Positions 8,551-17,804 of a stretch of DNA of 60,847 nt are shown here, piece after piece; within the stretch, counting starts at the first letter, position 1, and every line of letters begins with the position of its first letter. The notes below the pieces were generated by a model, which saw only the letters and a list, made by a program, of their open reading frames with translations, was not told the DNA's origin and made no database searches. Source of the DNA: an uncultured Lachnospiraceae bacterium (GTDB lineage Bacteria > Bacillota > Clostridia > Lachnospirales > Lachnospiraceae); contig CACYTU010000032.1 of assembly GCA_902777355.1 (NCBI GenBank), positions 1 to 60,847 of the forward strand, read 5' to 3'. The position numbers were made by a program, and so were the translations under genes.

Positions 8551-9495
8551 TTGGTAAATGAAACACTAAAGCAGCAAGCGATGCAGGAGGAAATGAAATC
8601 ATTGGACAGCTATACCAGTTTCGCCTATGTCTATGATACATTTATGGATCAGGAGCCCTATGATCGGTGGGCAGACCGCGTCTGTGCATTTCTGGATGAA
8701 TTCGGTCTTCCACGCACTGCGGACATTTCTGCCAGGGACACCGGAAAGCCTCTTGCGGGGAAAGCCGGCAGCCAGGACGGCAGCCAGGACGGCAGTGAAG
8801 ACCTTTTTGCGGAAGAGCGCAATATTGTCGTGGATCTGGGCTGCGGGACAGGAAAGCTGACCGAGATTCTGGCCGGGCGCGGATATGACATGATCGGCAT
8901 CGACCTTTCAGAGGATATGCTGGCGATCGCGCAGGAGAGAAAGATCAAAAACGGAAGCAATACTCTATACAGTCTACAGGACATGCGTGATTTTGAACTG
9001 TACGGCGCAGCCGGATCCATGGTCAGCGTGGGAGACAGCATCAATTACCTTCTGGAAGAGAAAGATCTGGAGGATATGTTCCGCTGTGTTGCCCGCAGTC
9101 TTCTTCCGGGGGGAGTATTTGTTTTTGATTTTAAGACCATCCACCTGTATAGAGATATAATCGGTGACAGGACGATTGCGGAAGACAGGGGAGACTGTGC
9201 TTTTATCTGGGATAATTACTATGACTCCGAGACCTGCATCAATGAATATGATCTGGCTGTTTTCGTGCGTGCGGGTGCGGATGAACAGAACCAGGACCGG
9301 TCACTGTTCAGACGTTTTGATGAAGTGCATCAGCAGCGGGGCTATGATCCGGAGCAGCTTCGTGCAGCCGCTGAGAATGCCGGTCTGGAGTGGATCACCG
9401 TACGTGACGCCGATACCGGTTCAGCAGTAAGCGGGATGACTGAGCGCGTCATGGCGGCTGTGCGCAAGCCTGCACCTGTGACAAGCACAGGTTGA
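8551..9495 (+). CDS. Class I SAM-dependent methyltransferase
   Basis: Motif I is VVDLGCGTGKLTEIL near residues 91-105, followed by GIDLSEDML, the usual SAM-binding signature of Rossmann-fold methyltransferases. The N-terminal SYTSFAYVYDTFMD block is common in an uncharacterised Firmicute family. A short low-complexity insert (GSQDGSQDGSEDL) lies just before motif I. The listed TTG start at 8551 is the most upstream; the AGGAGG at 8585-8590 and family alignment favour a start at ATG 8593 or TTG 8602. The substrate is unknown. It lies between hisC and dapF, on the same strand. Confidence 0.8.
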   Translation: MVNETLKQQAMQEEMKSLDSYTSFAYVYDTFMDQEPYDRWADRVCAFLDEFGLPRTADISARDTGKPLAGKAGSQDGSQDGSEDLFAEERNIVVDLGCGTGKLTEILAGRGYDMIGIDLSEDMLAIAQERKIKNGSNTLYSLQDMRDFELYGAAGSMVSVGDSINYLLEEKDLEDMFRCVARSLLPGGVFVFDFKTIHLYRDIIGDRTIAEDRGDCAFIWDNYYDSETCINEYDLAVFVRAGADEQNQDRSLFRRFDEVHQQRGYDPEQLRAAAENAGLEWITVRDADTGSAVSGMTERVMAAVRKPAPVTSTG

Positions 9496-9659
9496 CCAAT
9501 ACTTAAAATACTTAACATTTCGCTGAGCAATACGTTATATTAACGCAATATTAAATTGAAAAATCTGCAGTGAAATGTTCTGATTATTTTGTTGTGTTTT
9601 TGCAGACCGACAGGAGAGTCTGCTGTCCTTAATTGATCGTCAGAAAGGGGAAAGAAACC

Positions 9660-10553
9660 GTGGATATTCGCTTTACAAAAATGGAAGGCTGCGGCAACGA
9701 TTACGTCTATATCAGCGGGTTTGATTTTAAGATTGATCCCGAAAAAAAGCCCGAGCTGGTGGAGCGCCTCAGCGACCGTCACTTTGGAATCGGAGGCGAC
9801 GGAGTGATCTTCATTAATCCTTCCAAAATAGCGGATTTTGAAATGGAGATGTGGAATGCCGACGGCACCCGGGGCGAGATGTGCGGAAATGGGATTCGCT
9901 GTGTGGGAAAATTCGTTTTTGACAAGGGCATGACTGACCAAAAGGAGATTACCGTCGAGAGCTTCGGAAAAGTGAAATATCTGACTCTTTTCACCGAAGA
10001 AGAGGACGGAAAGGAAGTGGTCACTTCTGTTCGTGTCAATATGGGTGAGCCCATTCTGGAAGCCAAGGACATACCTGTAATCGCGGGTACTTCTCCCGTG
10101 GTCGCGGAGCCTGTTCATATTGATGAGACGGACCAGGAGCCTGAACCGGATGAAGAAGATTCCGGTTATTATGAGATGACCTGTGTGTCCATGGGAAATC
10201 CCCATGCAGTAGTGTATATAGACAGTACCGACGATCTTAATATCGAGGAGATCGGCCCTCTCTTTGAGAATCACAGCCGCTTTCCCAACCGGACAAACAC
10301 TGAGTTCGTACAGATCGTAGACAGGGATCATGTGAAAATGCGCGTCTGGGAGCGCGGCTCGGGTGAGACCCTGGCCTGCGGGACCGGCTGCTGCGCTGTC
10401 TGTGTCGCAGGCGTCCTCAACGGAGTCACCTCACCCAGGCTGCAGGTGGAAGTACTGGGCGGCACCCTCCAGATCGAGTGGGATCCCGAGGAGAACCTGG
10501 TCTGGATGACAGGTCCCGCGACCACTGTTTTTGAGGGAACGATTTCAATCTGA
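9660..10553 (+). CDS. dapF: Diaminopimelate epimerase
   Basis: A 297-residue PLP-independent racemase that converts LL- to meso-diaminopimelate for lysine and peptidoglycan synthesis. The two catalytic cysteines are in CGNGIRC (about residue 75) and ACGTGCCAV (about residue 240). The N-terminal FTKMEGCGNDYVY is diagnostic. I chose the GTG at 9660 because it follows AAAGGGG with good spacing and matches family length; a TTG at 9633 is also open. An acidic insert (about residues 150-175) is slightly longer than usual. Flanked by a methyltransferase and a DUF362 gene, all separated by gaps, so not an obvious operon. Confidence 0.93.
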   Translation: MDIRFTKMEGCGNDYVYISGFDFKIDPEKKPELVERLSDRHFGIGGDGVIFINPSKIADFEMEMWNADGTRGEMCGNGIRCVGKFVFDKGMTDQKEITVESFGKVKYLTLFTEEEDGKEVVTSVRVNMGEPILEAKDIPVIAGTSPVVAEPVHIDETDQEPEPDEEDSGYYEMTCVSMGNPHAVVYIDSTDDLNIEEIGPLFENHSRFPNRTNTEFVQIVDRDHVKMRVWERGSGETLACGTGCCAVCVAGVLNGVTSPRLQVEVLGGTLQIEWDPEENLVWMTGPATTVFEGTISI

Positions 10554-10733
10554 AATCTGTCTGCTGTCTGTCTGGTAGTTCACGGCTTTAATAGTCATTC
10601 CTGCTTCCGTGAAAAAATTTAAATACAGGAAAAGAACCTGATATGCTACAATAAAAACAGTAATTATTCTATAAGAATATAAATAAGGGATAAGATGTAT
10701 TCATCACATCATGAATAAGACAGGAGGTATTTT

Positions 10734-11756
10734 ATGTCTGATATGAAAATGGTTCCCAATGCAGTGCCCGGAACAGATGGAAATAAGTATATTCCCATCG
10801 AGGAGAGAACCGGAAATGAATCCATCGTGTATTTTACACGCGATCTTTCCCCGGAGGGACTGCAGAAGATTTATGAGAGAGTAAACGGCAATATCAATGG
10901 GAAGGTCGCCATCAAGCTGCACACCGGCGAGAAGGACGGTCCTAATATCATTCCCAGGCCCTGGGTCAAAGCTCTGGTCGAGAAGGAGCCCGAGCTTAAG
11001 GACGCAGTGATCGTCGACACCAACACTTTCTATCCCGGTGACCGCGATTCAACAGAGAAACACCGTGATACCATCAAGCATAACGGATGGACATTCTGCC
11101 CCGTCGACATCATGGACGAGGACGGTGCGGCCATGATTCCCGTCAAGGGCGCCAAATGGATCCCTGAGATCTCTGTCGGCAGCCATATGCTCAACTATGA
11201 TTCCATGTTCGTTCTGACCCACTTCAAGGGCCATGTCATGGGCGGCTTCGGCGGCTCCAACAAGAATATCGGCATCGGCTGCGCGGACGCCAACGTCGGC
11301 AAAGCCCAGATCCACACAAAGACCGGTAAGTTCAACCACTGGGATATAGCCAAGGAAGAACTGATGGAGCGCATGGCCGAGTCTTCCAAGGGCACAGTCG
11401 ATCACTTCGGCAGAAACATCACATTTGTCAATGTCCTTCGCAACATGTCTGTCTCCTGTGACTGCGAAGGTGTGGCTGCACAGCCTGTCGTGACTCCCAA
11501 TATCGGAATCGTGGCTTCCACAGATATTCTGGCAGTGGATTCCGCGTCTGTAGATCTTGTATTCGCCCTTAAGGATGAGGACCACGCGGACCTGGTCGAG
11601 CGCATGACATCCCGTCACGGCCTGCGCCAGCTGGCTTACATGAAAGAGCTGGGCATGGGCAATGACCGTTATATTCTCATCGACATCGACAATGGCGATG
11701 AGAGAATCTGCCCCAAGGCAGCAGTCAAAGACGTCGTCCCATTTAAGGCCGAATAA
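10734..11756 (+). CDS. DUF362 domain protein
   Basis: A 340-residue protein starting after a strong AGGAGG. The DUF362 core is visible: GKVAIKLHTGE, then IVDTNTFYPGDR, then FVLTHFKGHVMGGFGGSNKNIGIGCA, which in the family forms the conserved Gly-rich centre. No ferredoxin-type CxxCxxC cluster is present, unlike longer members. No signal peptide is seen. The biochemical role of DUF362 proteins is not settled; some are found with iron-sulfur proteins. It ends before a clear terminator and has no operon partner. Confidence 0.8.
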   Translation: MSDMKMVPNAVPGTDGNKYIPIEERTGNESIVYFTRDLSPEGLQKIYERVNGNINGKVAIKLHTGEKDGPNIIPRPWVKALVEKEPELKDAVIVDTNTFYPGDRDSTEKHRDTIKHNGWTFCPVDIMDEDGAAMIPVKGAKWIPEISVGSHMLNYDSMFVLTHFKGHVMGGFGGSNKNIGIGCADANVGKAQIHTKTGKFNHWDIAKEELMERMAESSKGTVDHFGRNITFVNVLRNMSVSCDCEGVAAQPVVTPNIGIVASTDILAVDSASVDLVFALKDEDHADLVERMTSRHGLRQLAYMKELGMGNDRYILIDIDNGDERICPKAAVKDVVPFKAE

Positions 11757-11926
11757 TCACTTCAGGACTAAAGTGATACAGTGCAGTGATACGGAATTTC
11801 ATTGTGAGACTTCCCACGGATTCATACACAGCGATCTGAATGCTGTTGAAAGGGCGGTTAAATGCCTTTATTCCTTTGATCAGCTTAATTCTTTTGCAAA
11901 GATTTCATAATGGACTGAAAAGAGCG

Positions 11927-11957
11927 GACCCTTCCCTCGGGGGAGGGTCTGTTTTTA
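11927..11957 (+). terminator. Rho-independent terminator after the DUF362 gene
   Basis: A stem of GACCCTTCCC against GGGGAGGGTC with a 3-nt loop, followed by TGTTTTT. Confidence 0.85.
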
Positions 11958-11964
11958 TGTCACA

Positions 11965-12043
11965 GCCCGCGTAATGTATTTTCCGCCTTGCGGCGTACGG
12001 GGGCTGGTCAGGGGGTAGAGGGCGGCGTGGCCGCCTCTGCCCT
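11965..12043 (+). repeat. Dispersed palindromic repeat, family A, copy 1
   Basis: The copy carries the core TATTTTCCGCCTTGCGGCG and a second hairpin GGCGGCGTGGCCGCC. Related copies are at 17805-17880, 33554-33607 (minus) and 55427-55470. It lies between converging terminators in a 460-bp gene-free gap. Confidence 0.75.
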
Positions 12044-12102
12044 ATTCCGATATTATTCGCCAGGCCTGATATTGTAATATTAAATAATAAAAGCGAACTC
12101 AT

Positions 12103-12130
12103 AGAAAAAGACCCCCTGCAGGACAGGGGG
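12103..12130 (-). terminator. Rho-independent terminator of the ABC importer operon
   Basis: On the minus strand the stem CCCCCTG/CAGGGGG is followed by TCTTTTTCT. It lies about 85 bp beyond the stop of the substrate-binding gene. Confidence 0.8.
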
Positions 12131-12216
12131 CCTTCTGTTACACGGAACAGCCGTGCTAAATCCATGTAGATAATCGCAAACAGATCGACAATAATCAAAC
12201 TGCTGAAAACAAAGAA

Positions 12217-13149
12217 TTATTCTTCTGCAGCAACTGCATACTGGTCTGCGAGGTTGGCAATAGTGCCGTCAGCAAGCATTTTTTCGATTTCTGCATTCAG
12301 TGCATTGAGAAGCTCGGTGTTGCCCTTCTTGACAGCAATACCATACTCTTCGTTGTCGAATTTCTCATTATCCTCAACGATCACAAGCTTCTTGTCAGGA
12401 TTGTTTGCATTGTTGTCGTTGACATATTTCTGGGCTGTGGCGGAGTCGATGACAACAACGTCAGATTTGCCGTTAACAAGATCCATGATGGCATCGGGGC
12501 CCTTCTTGAAGGAAACATAATTGTAACCCAGCTCTTTCACGACGGTTTCACCAGTGTAGCCCTGGATGACAGCAATATTTTTGTCCTTCATATCTTCAGC
12601 TTTCGCGATCTCGGTGCCTTCCTTGATGATCATGACCTGAGTTGCGTTGTAGTAAGGTATTGTGAAGTCAACAGTCTTTTTGCGCTCATCCGTGATGGTC
12701 ATTCCAGCGATAATGGCATCGATCTGCCCATTCGGAAGGGCAATCAGGAGAGAGTCAAACTCGATGTTGTTGATGGAGACTTCAACTCCCAGATCATCAC
12801 CGATCTGCTTTGCAATTGCCATGTCAATGCCATCGAACTCGCCGATCACGCCACCAGCAGGATTGACGTACTCAAAAGGAGCAAATTCAGCATTGGTACC
12901 AAACACGATTTTGTCAAAAGATGCAGCGGTCTGTGCTGCTGTGCTGCCTGCATCGCTGACAGCTGCGGTTGTGCCGGCATCAGCGGCCTGTGCGTCGACA
13001 GTCTGAGCATCAGCGGGCTTAGAATCAGCGGCCTGGTCATTGCCGCCGGCGGGAGCGGAAGAAGCGCCGCCGCAGGCTGCGAGCGAAGCGATCATTCCCA
13101 CGGTCAGGAACAGGGCAGTTGCCTTCTTGATCATTTTCATAACTTTCAT
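12217..13149 (-). CDS. Polar amino-acid ABC transporter substrate-binding lipoprotein
   Basis: A 310-residue lipoprotein with lipobox LAAC near residue 25. An Ala/Asp-rich linker (about 27-70) precedes the type II periplasmic-binding domain (SBP_bac_3). Family marks are FGTNAEFAPFEY, GEFDGIDMAIAKQIG, and DAIIAGMTITDERKKTVDFT. It captures amino acids outside the membrane and delivers them to the permease encoded upstream. The ligand class is polar amino acids; the exact ligand cannot be read. It is the last gene of the minus-strand permease-ATPase-binding protein set and has its own possible promoter. The start has AGAGG before it. Confidence 0.9.
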   Translation of the reverse strand: MKVMKMIKKATALFLTVGMIASLAACGGASSAPAGGNDQAADSKPADAQTVDAQAADAGTTAAVSDAGSTAAQTAASFDKIVFGTNAEFAPFEYVNPAGGVIGEFDGIDMAIAKQIGDDLGVEVSINNIEFDSLLIALPNGQIDAIIAGMTITDERKKTVDFTIPYYNATQVMIIKEGTEIAKAEDMKDKNIAVIQGYTGETVVKELGYNYVSFKKGPDAIMDLVNGKSDVVVIDSATAQKYVNDNNANNPDKKLVIVEDNEKFDNEEYGIAVKKGNTELLNALNAEIEKMLADGTIANLADQYAVAAEE

Positions 13150-13230
13150 AACTTTTCCTCTTTGATAATAGAAACATTTTTGTTACGTTAACAGTTACTT
13201 TCCTGGTATAGAAAAATATACCGGTTAATC

Positions 13231-13259
13231 ATTATACTACTTTCGCTCCGCGATATCCA
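13231..13259 (-). promoter_or_regulatory. Possible promoter for the substrate-binding gene
   Basis: On the minus strand a perfect TATAAT (13231-13236) lies 17 bp after TGGATA (four of six matches to the -35 consensus), about 80 bp upstream of the start. A separate promoter would allow extra binding protein to be made relative to the transporter. Confidence 0.45.
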
Positions 13260-13339
13260 TAAAAATATCAGGGAACTTTGTTTGAAAATTACCAATGAAC
13301 TTTAAAACAAAAATCATTAAAGAACTTGATTCAACAATA

Positions 13340-14062
13340 TTAAAGAACTTTACTCAGGAAGCTCTGTGTTCTTTCGTTCTGCGCGTTAGAAAAGATCTGT
13401 TCAGGAGTGCCTTCCTCGACGATCACACCGCCGTCCATAAAGATGACCCTGGTTCCGACTTCACGTGCGAAGCCCATTTCATGGGTCACGACGACCATGG
13501 TCATTCCGGACTTGGCCAGATCCTTCATGAGATCCAGAACTTCACCGACCATCTCGGGATCCAGAGCGGAAGTGGGTTCGTCAAAGAGCATAATCTCAGG
13601 GTGCATGGCAAGAGCTCTGGCAATTGCAATACGCTGCTTCTGGCCGCCGGAAAGCTGAACGGGATAATTGTCGGCCTTATCCAGAAGTCCGATCCTGGTG
13701 AGAAGATTGCGGGCAGTCTCTTCAGCTTCGGCTTTACTGGCTTTGCCGAGCTTGACGGGCGCAAGTGTGATGTTTTCCATGACGGTCTTATGAGGAAACA
13801 GGTTAAAGTGCTGGAAAACCATTCCCATTTTCTGACGCATCAGGTCGATATTGGCCTTGGGGGCATTGATCATTTCCCCGTCGATATAGACCTCGCCCTT
13901 GGTAGGGACCTCAAGCATATTGAGGCAGCGGATCAGAGTACTCTTACCGGAGCCTGACGGACCGATGACGACAACGACTTCCCCCTGTTTGACCTCGAGA
14001 TCGATCCCCTTGAGGACTTCAAGGTCTCCAAAATATTTATGCAGGTTTTTTACGCTGATCAT
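13340..14062 (-). CDS. glnQ: Polar amino-acid ABC transporter ATPase (GlnQ type)
   Basis: A 240-residue ATPase. The Walker A motif is GPSGSGKST, the Q-loop is in [12 protein letters not shown], the signature is [15 protein letters not shown], the Walker B is [14 protein letters not shown], and the switch His is in VVTHEMGFA. These are typical of the GlnQ/PAAT family and length is exact. The minus-strand frame stays open further upstream into a hairpin array, but the ATG at 14062 has GAAGGGA at proper spacing and gives the normal N-terminus [12 protein letters not shown]. It energises uptake with the neighbouring permease. Confidence 0.93.
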   Translation of the reverse strand: MISVKNLHKYFGDLEVLKGIDLEVKQGEVVVVIGPSGSGKSTLIRCLNMLEVPTKGEVYIDGEMINAPKANIDLMRQKMGMVFQHFNLFPHKTVMENITLAPVKLGKASKAEAEETARNLLTRIGLLDKADNYPVQLSGGQKQRIAIARALAMHPEIMLFDEPTSALDPEMVGEVLDLMKDLAKSGMTMVVVTHEMGFAREVGTRVIFMDGGVIVEEGTPEQIFSNAQNERTQSFLSKVL

Positions 14063-14116
14063 AAGATTGTTCCCTTCTTCCATAAATGTCGAAGCGCTCT
14101 GCGCTGAGACACCCGA

Positions 14117-14366
14117 GGAGAAATTCGTGATGACGATTTCTCCGATGGGATCACAGGATGTTTGTGGCGCTTCGGCACAAACATCCGGACTGAAAAATCT
14201 TGTATCGACAAGATTTTTCAGTCTTTCCGACCATGCCGCTCGTAAGAGCGGCACTCTGAAGCGTTTTCGCGCAGGCGAAAACGGTGAAGAATCACAGGAT
14301 GTTTGGGCCGCCCCACGGCACAAACATCCGGAATGAAAAATATTGCATCGGCAATATTTTTCATTC
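14117..14366. repeat. Array of consecutive hairpins between permease and ATPase genes (family C copies)
   Basis: Six or seven hairpins follow each other: GGAGAAAT/ATTTCTCC; a copy of CAGGATGTTTGTG...CACAAACATCCG with a perfect 16-bp hairpin from GACTGAAAAATCTTGT (14188-14223); GCCGCTC/GAGCGGC; CGTTTTCGC/GCGAAAACG; then a second copy of the pair at 14293-14366, whose last hairpin (GAATGAAAAATATTG) has changed with compensation on both sides. A partial copy lies near 23884. In the operon mRNA this sits between permease and ATPase. Confidence 0.85.
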
Positions 14367-14368
14367 TA

Positions 14369-15058
14369 TTATCTGATATCTGATTTTCTCAAATTTGCTT
14401 CCACTCTTGCGAACAGAATGGTAAGCAGCTTAATAAGCGTAAAATAGATCACTGCGGTAGCAATCAGAGGCATAAAGGCCTCAAAAGTTGCGCTCTTGAT
14501 AAAGTCGCCGGCCTTCTGCAGATCCATGAGTCCCACGTAACCTACGATTGCGGTCTCCTTGATCAGGACTATGAATTCATTGCACAGAGAAGGGAAAATG
14601 TTTTTGACAGCCTGAGGAATGACGATTTCCGTCATTGTCTGTGAGGCAGTCAGGCCGAGTGAACGCCCGGCTTCCGTCTGTCCCTTATCTACAGAGAGGA
14701 TTCCGCCGCGGATGATCTCTGAAACGTACGCGCCCGAATTGATACTGAAAGCAATAGCGGCAATGATCCACTTTGGCAGCGGTACAGTTGCGAAGATAAC
14801 AAAATAGATGATCATCAGCTGTGTGACGGAAGGCGTTCCGCGGATCACGTCCGTATAGACCTTGGCGATCAGGCGCAGGATCCTGCTGTTGGACAGCGCG
14901 AACAGAGCAATGATCATACCGATGATGACGCCGATGATTACTGCAAGCAGAGACGTCTCGATTGTGACACCGAATCCCTTTACAAGGAGCATGTATCTGT
15001 CGTCGGCGATGAAACACATCTGAAATTTTGCGACGACAGATTCCCACCAGGTATTCAT
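14369..15058 (-). CDS. Polar amino-acid ABC transporter permease (HisM/GlnP type)
   Basis: A 229-residue membrane protein with about five hydrophobic segments. The EAA-loop is visible around GQTEAGRSLGLTASQTMTEIVIPQA, where it contacts the ATPase. The RGTPSVTQLMIIYF stretch is typical of the HisMQ family. I chose ATG 15058 because GGGGGT lies 7 bp upstream; the first ATG at 15073 has no ribosome site. It is the first gene of the importer set, with a good promoter upstream. The stop lies two bases from the hairpin array. The transporter is probably a homodimer of this permease. Confidence 0.9.
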   Translation of the reverse strand: MNTWWESVVAKFQMCFIADDRYMLLVKGFGVTIETSLLAVIIGVIIGMIIALFALSNSRILRLIAKVYTDVIRGTPSVTQLMIIYFVIFATVPLPKWIIAAIAFSINSGAYVSEIIRGGILSVDKGQTEAGRSLGLTASQTMTEIVIPQAVKNIFPSLCNEFIVLIKETAIVGYVGLMDLQKAGDFIKSATFEAFMPLIATAVIYFTLIKLLTILFARVEANLRKSDIR

Positions 15059-15112
15059 AAAATATACCCCCATTTTTTAATAAAAATACAAAAATACGCA
15101 AAAACATCTTTT

Positions 15113-15141
15113 ATTATATGTGCTTGGCTGTTTAAAAGCAA
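15113..15141 (-). promoter_or_regulatory. Promoter of the amino-acid importer operon
   Basis: On the minus strand TTGCTT (15136-15141) is separated by 17 bp from a perfect TATAAT (15113-15118). It lies about 55 bp upstream of the permease start. Confidence 0.65.
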
Positions 15142-15310
15142 TACGAATCCTCAGGAAAAGGAATCGAAAAACAGACAAAGAGGACGCAAAAATCAATGGA
15201 CAAAGAAGAAACAAAATGATAATGTTAATACGTTTACTATTAATATATGTGTTAATATTCGGGCGGACTTTCTATATGGAAGCCCTGACCGGAAAGGTGG
15301 ATTGGACAAT

Positions 15311-15835
15311 ATGAGTTTACTGAAGCAGTGGCGCGATATGGCGTATGATGAATCTGCAAACAAAGGCGACCTGCAGAGAATGTGGGCGGACTATTTTGAA
15401 AAAGAAAAAAATATTTATAAAGAGCTTCTGCAGAATCCGGATGATGTAGTAACCGGAACGGTCAAAGGACTGGCCGAAAAATACGGTATCGATCTGATGA
15501 CCATGGTCGGATTCCTGGATGGAATCAACGACAGCCTGAAGACTCCCAACCCCATTGAAGAGATGGACGAGGACACAGAGGTATCCCTGGACTTTGATAA
15601 GGAGTCGCTTTTCAAGAACATGGTGGCAGCCGGCGCCGAGTGGCTCTACGGCCTTGAGGAGTGGGAGCCCATTTTTGACGAGGAGACCCGTAAGCGCTTG
15701 TATCAGGAGCAGAAGATGTCGGGAACGGTCAAAAAGGGACGCAAGATCTATCCCAATGATCCCTGTCCCTGTGGTTCCGGCAAAAAATACAAAAAGTGCC
15801 ACGGCAAAAACGGTGCTAACCGATATGAAGCGTAA
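15311..15835 (+). CDS. SEC-C metal-binding domain protein
   Basis: A 174-residue soluble protein. The C-terminal DPCPCGSGKKYKKCHG (about residues 150-166) is a SEC-C zinc-binding motif, as found at the end of SecA. The N-terminal part (about 1-140) is acidic and helical and matches an uncharacterised Lachnospiraceae family. The chosen ATG at 15311 follows AAAGGTGG; a TTG at 15302 is also open. It lies opposite the amino-acid importer and ends in its own terminator. A link to secretion or ribosomes is only suggested by the SEC-C domain. Confidence 0.8.
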   Translation: MSLLKQWRDMAYDESANKGDLQRMWADYFEKEKNIYKELLQNPDDVVTGTVKGLAEKYGIDLMTMVGFLDGINDSLKTPNPIEEMDEDTEVSLDFDKESLFKNMVAAGAEWLYGLEEWEPIFDEETRKRLYQEQKMSGTVKKGRKIYPNDPCPCGSGKKYKKCHGKNGANRYEA

Positions 15836-15894
15836 AATAAGAGCGCACTATATCTAGGTATCATAAATTATTAACGATTTCTTTCACATTTTTA

Positions 15895-15926
15895 AACGGC
15901 ATGCCATACAGGTTATGCCGTTTTTT
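15895..15926 (+). terminator. Rho-independent terminator after the SEC-C gene
   Basis: The stem AACGGCAT/ATGCCGTT is followed by TTTTTT. Confidence 0.85.
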
Positions 15927-16033
15927 AGCAGTGTGGCTGAAGGAGTCTTTCGCTCTGTGAGGAGAAAAGTGCGGCCGGGGGCAGAACAGGCAGAGACCAT
16001 TCTGCCCGGATACATATGAAAAGGTGAATCTAC

Positions 16034-17539
16034 ATGTCAGTCAAATGGAGTTCAAAGAAGAGAAAAAGACCCCTGAAGGTATTGTGGATTGCGCAGGGCT
16101 GTTCTCTTCAGGATGATGCAAAAAACCCCGGTCTGACCGGAAGAATGGAGAGTGTCCTGACTCCCTTCTTTGGGGATAGAATACAGCTTGCAGTTGCCTA
16201 TATGGCAGACGGAAAGCATAGTCAAAAGATGAGACGCGGCGGGATCGAATATTACTCTGTCGATGCGGATCTGCGCGTCGGCATTACGGACCGGGACTGG
16301 GAAAGAGCCAGAGAACAGCTGCTGTGCGTGATAAGGGATTTTTGCCCTGATCTCATTCAGTGCTTCGGCTCCGAGTGGCCGTACGGAATGATTGCGGAAG
16401 TCGTGGATATCCCGGTAGTGATTCATTTGATGGGTTTCCTGAATATATATTATCTGTCCATTCATATGGCCAGGGGAGATATTTGGCAGAAACAGTCTGC
16501 CGTCCGTAAAAAACCTCTTGAAGCATGGCCTGAAAAGCCCCATAGTCCGGTGAAGCCACAGCAAATGCAGGAAATACAGGTAAATAAAGAGACAATCGGG
16601 GAGGCAATCGAGGAGTCAATCGGGAAGACAATTGAGGAGACGACCCGGGAGGCAATCGGGGAGACGGTCGAGGAAACAATCGAGGAGACGATCGAGGAGA
16701 CGATCGAGGAAACAGGCGAGGACAGATGCCGGAGGTTTGAAAGACGGGTTATGGCTGCCAGCCGTTTTTTCTTCGGAAGGACGCAATGGGACAGAAATAT
16801 AGCCAGATATTATTCCCCCGGATCCCGGTATTTTCATGTTCCTGAGGTGATAAAACCATCCATCTACAAGGCTTTGGGTCAATGGAAATATCAGCAGCGA
16901 AGCAGGCTTAGGCTGTTCTCCCTTTCTTCAGGAGATGACCGGAAGGGAAACGAGATTATTCTGAGAACAGCGGACATCTTAAAAGACCTGACGGGTCTCG
17001 ATCTGGAGTGGAGAGTTGCCGGCAGCAGGGATTTTATACCATACTTTGAACAGCGGACCGGAATCAGGCACGAAGATGTGGGTATAGAGCTTCTGGGCAT
17101 GATCGGCAATGAAGAGATTATCGAAGAGATGAGGTCTGCTGATTTTTTTGTCCATCCATCGATCATGGACAATTCTCCCCATTCGGTCTGTGAGGCACAG
17201 CTTATAGGATGCCCGGTCATCGCATCAAACGTAGGCGGAATTCCCGATCTGGTGGAAAACGGGAAAACCGGCTTTCTGTATCCCTACAATGAGCCGCATA
17301 CGCTGGCCTTTATGATCGCAAATCTGCGCGCCGACAAAAAACTGCTGTCTGAGATTTCTAAAAATGAAGTCACTGAAGCTCGAAGAAGGCATGATCCCCA
17401 GATGATCGCCGAAGTCATGTTCCGGGCCTATGAGACAATTGTGAAGAATCCTGAGATGGATGATAAAGATCCGGAAATCCTGGAAAGGTTCCTCAATTTT
17501 AGCAAAAGCAGTGTGAGACGGCTCAAAAGATTCCGATAA
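16034..17539 (+). CDS. GT4-family glycosyltransferase with an internal Glu/Thr repeat
   Basis: A 501-residue GT-B fold enzyme. The C-terminal half has FVHPSIMDNSPHSVCEAQ, then GCPVIASNVGGIPDLVENG, the nucleotide-sugar site with its conserved Glu residues. The N-terminal half binds the acceptor. Between the domains (about residues 180-232) is an unusual acidic stretch of four-residue units (EETI/EAIG type) coded by a 12-bp repeat; typical GT4 enzymes are about 380-420 residues, so this insert explains the extra length. No polysaccharide cluster surrounds it, and acceptor and donor are unknown. AAAGGTG precedes the ATG. Confidence 0.85.
   Translation: MSVKWSSKKRKRPLKVLWIAQGCSLQDDAKNPGLTGRMESVLTPFFGDRIQLAVAYMADGKHSQKMRRGGIEYYSVDADLRVGITDRDWERAREQLLCVIRDFCPDLIQCFGSEWPYGMIAEVVDIPVVIHLMGFLNIYYLSIHMARGDIWQKQSAVRKKPLEAWPEKPHSPVKPQQMQEIQVNKETIGEAIEESIGKTIEETTREAIGETVEETIEETIEETIEETGEDRCRRFERRVMAASRFFFGRTQWDRNIARYYSPGSRYFHVPEVIKPSIYKALGQWKYQQRSRLRLFSLSSGDDRKGNEIILRTADILKDLTGLDLEWRVAGSRDFIPYFEQRTGIRHEDVGIELLGMIGNEEIIEEMRSADFFVHPSIMDNSPHSVCEAQLIGCPVIASNVGGIPDLVENGKTGFLYPYNEPHTLAFMIANLRADKKLLSEISKNEVTEARRRHDPQMIAEVMFRAYETIVKNPEMDDKDPEILERFLNFSKSSVRRLKRFR
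16585..16722 (+). repeat. 12-bp in-frame repeat in the glycosyltransferase gene
   Basis: About eleven imperfect units like GAGGAGACGATC code for EETI-type tetrapeptides. The last copies (16675-16720) are almost identical, suggesting recent expansion. Confidence 0.85.
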
Positions 17540-17732
17540 ATCAGGCAGATCTTTTGCGCGCACACATTCGGTGTGCCGGAGCGTTTATTCTTTGCTGCGG
17601 GATAGCACCCACGATGAAACGGGTTTCTGTTGAAGACTTTTACCCGCGTATCCCACGTCTGTACTCACGGGTATGGCGCAATGAAATATAAAAATGAAAT
17701 ATAAAAAGGAACTATAAAAAAGAAATATAAAA

Positions 17733-17778
17733 AGGCAGAAGGTCTGCGCTGAAAAAATGCAGGCCTTCTGCCTTGTTT
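17733..17778. terminator. Bidirectional terminator between glycosyltransferase and ktrA
   Basis: A long stem of AGGCAGAAGG...CCTTCTGCCT with inner TCTGC/GCAGG pairing, with A-rich sequence on the left and TGTTTTA on the right. It is preceded by about four copies of an ATGAAATATAAAA-like unit at 17680-17732. Confidence 0.8.
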
Positions 17779-17804
17779 TATATGACACGGTTTGATATGA
17801 CACG

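Noticed and set aside
15120-15314. 64-residue frame before the SEC-C gene
   Set aside because: No ribosome site, unusual composition, and it overlaps the importer promoter region.
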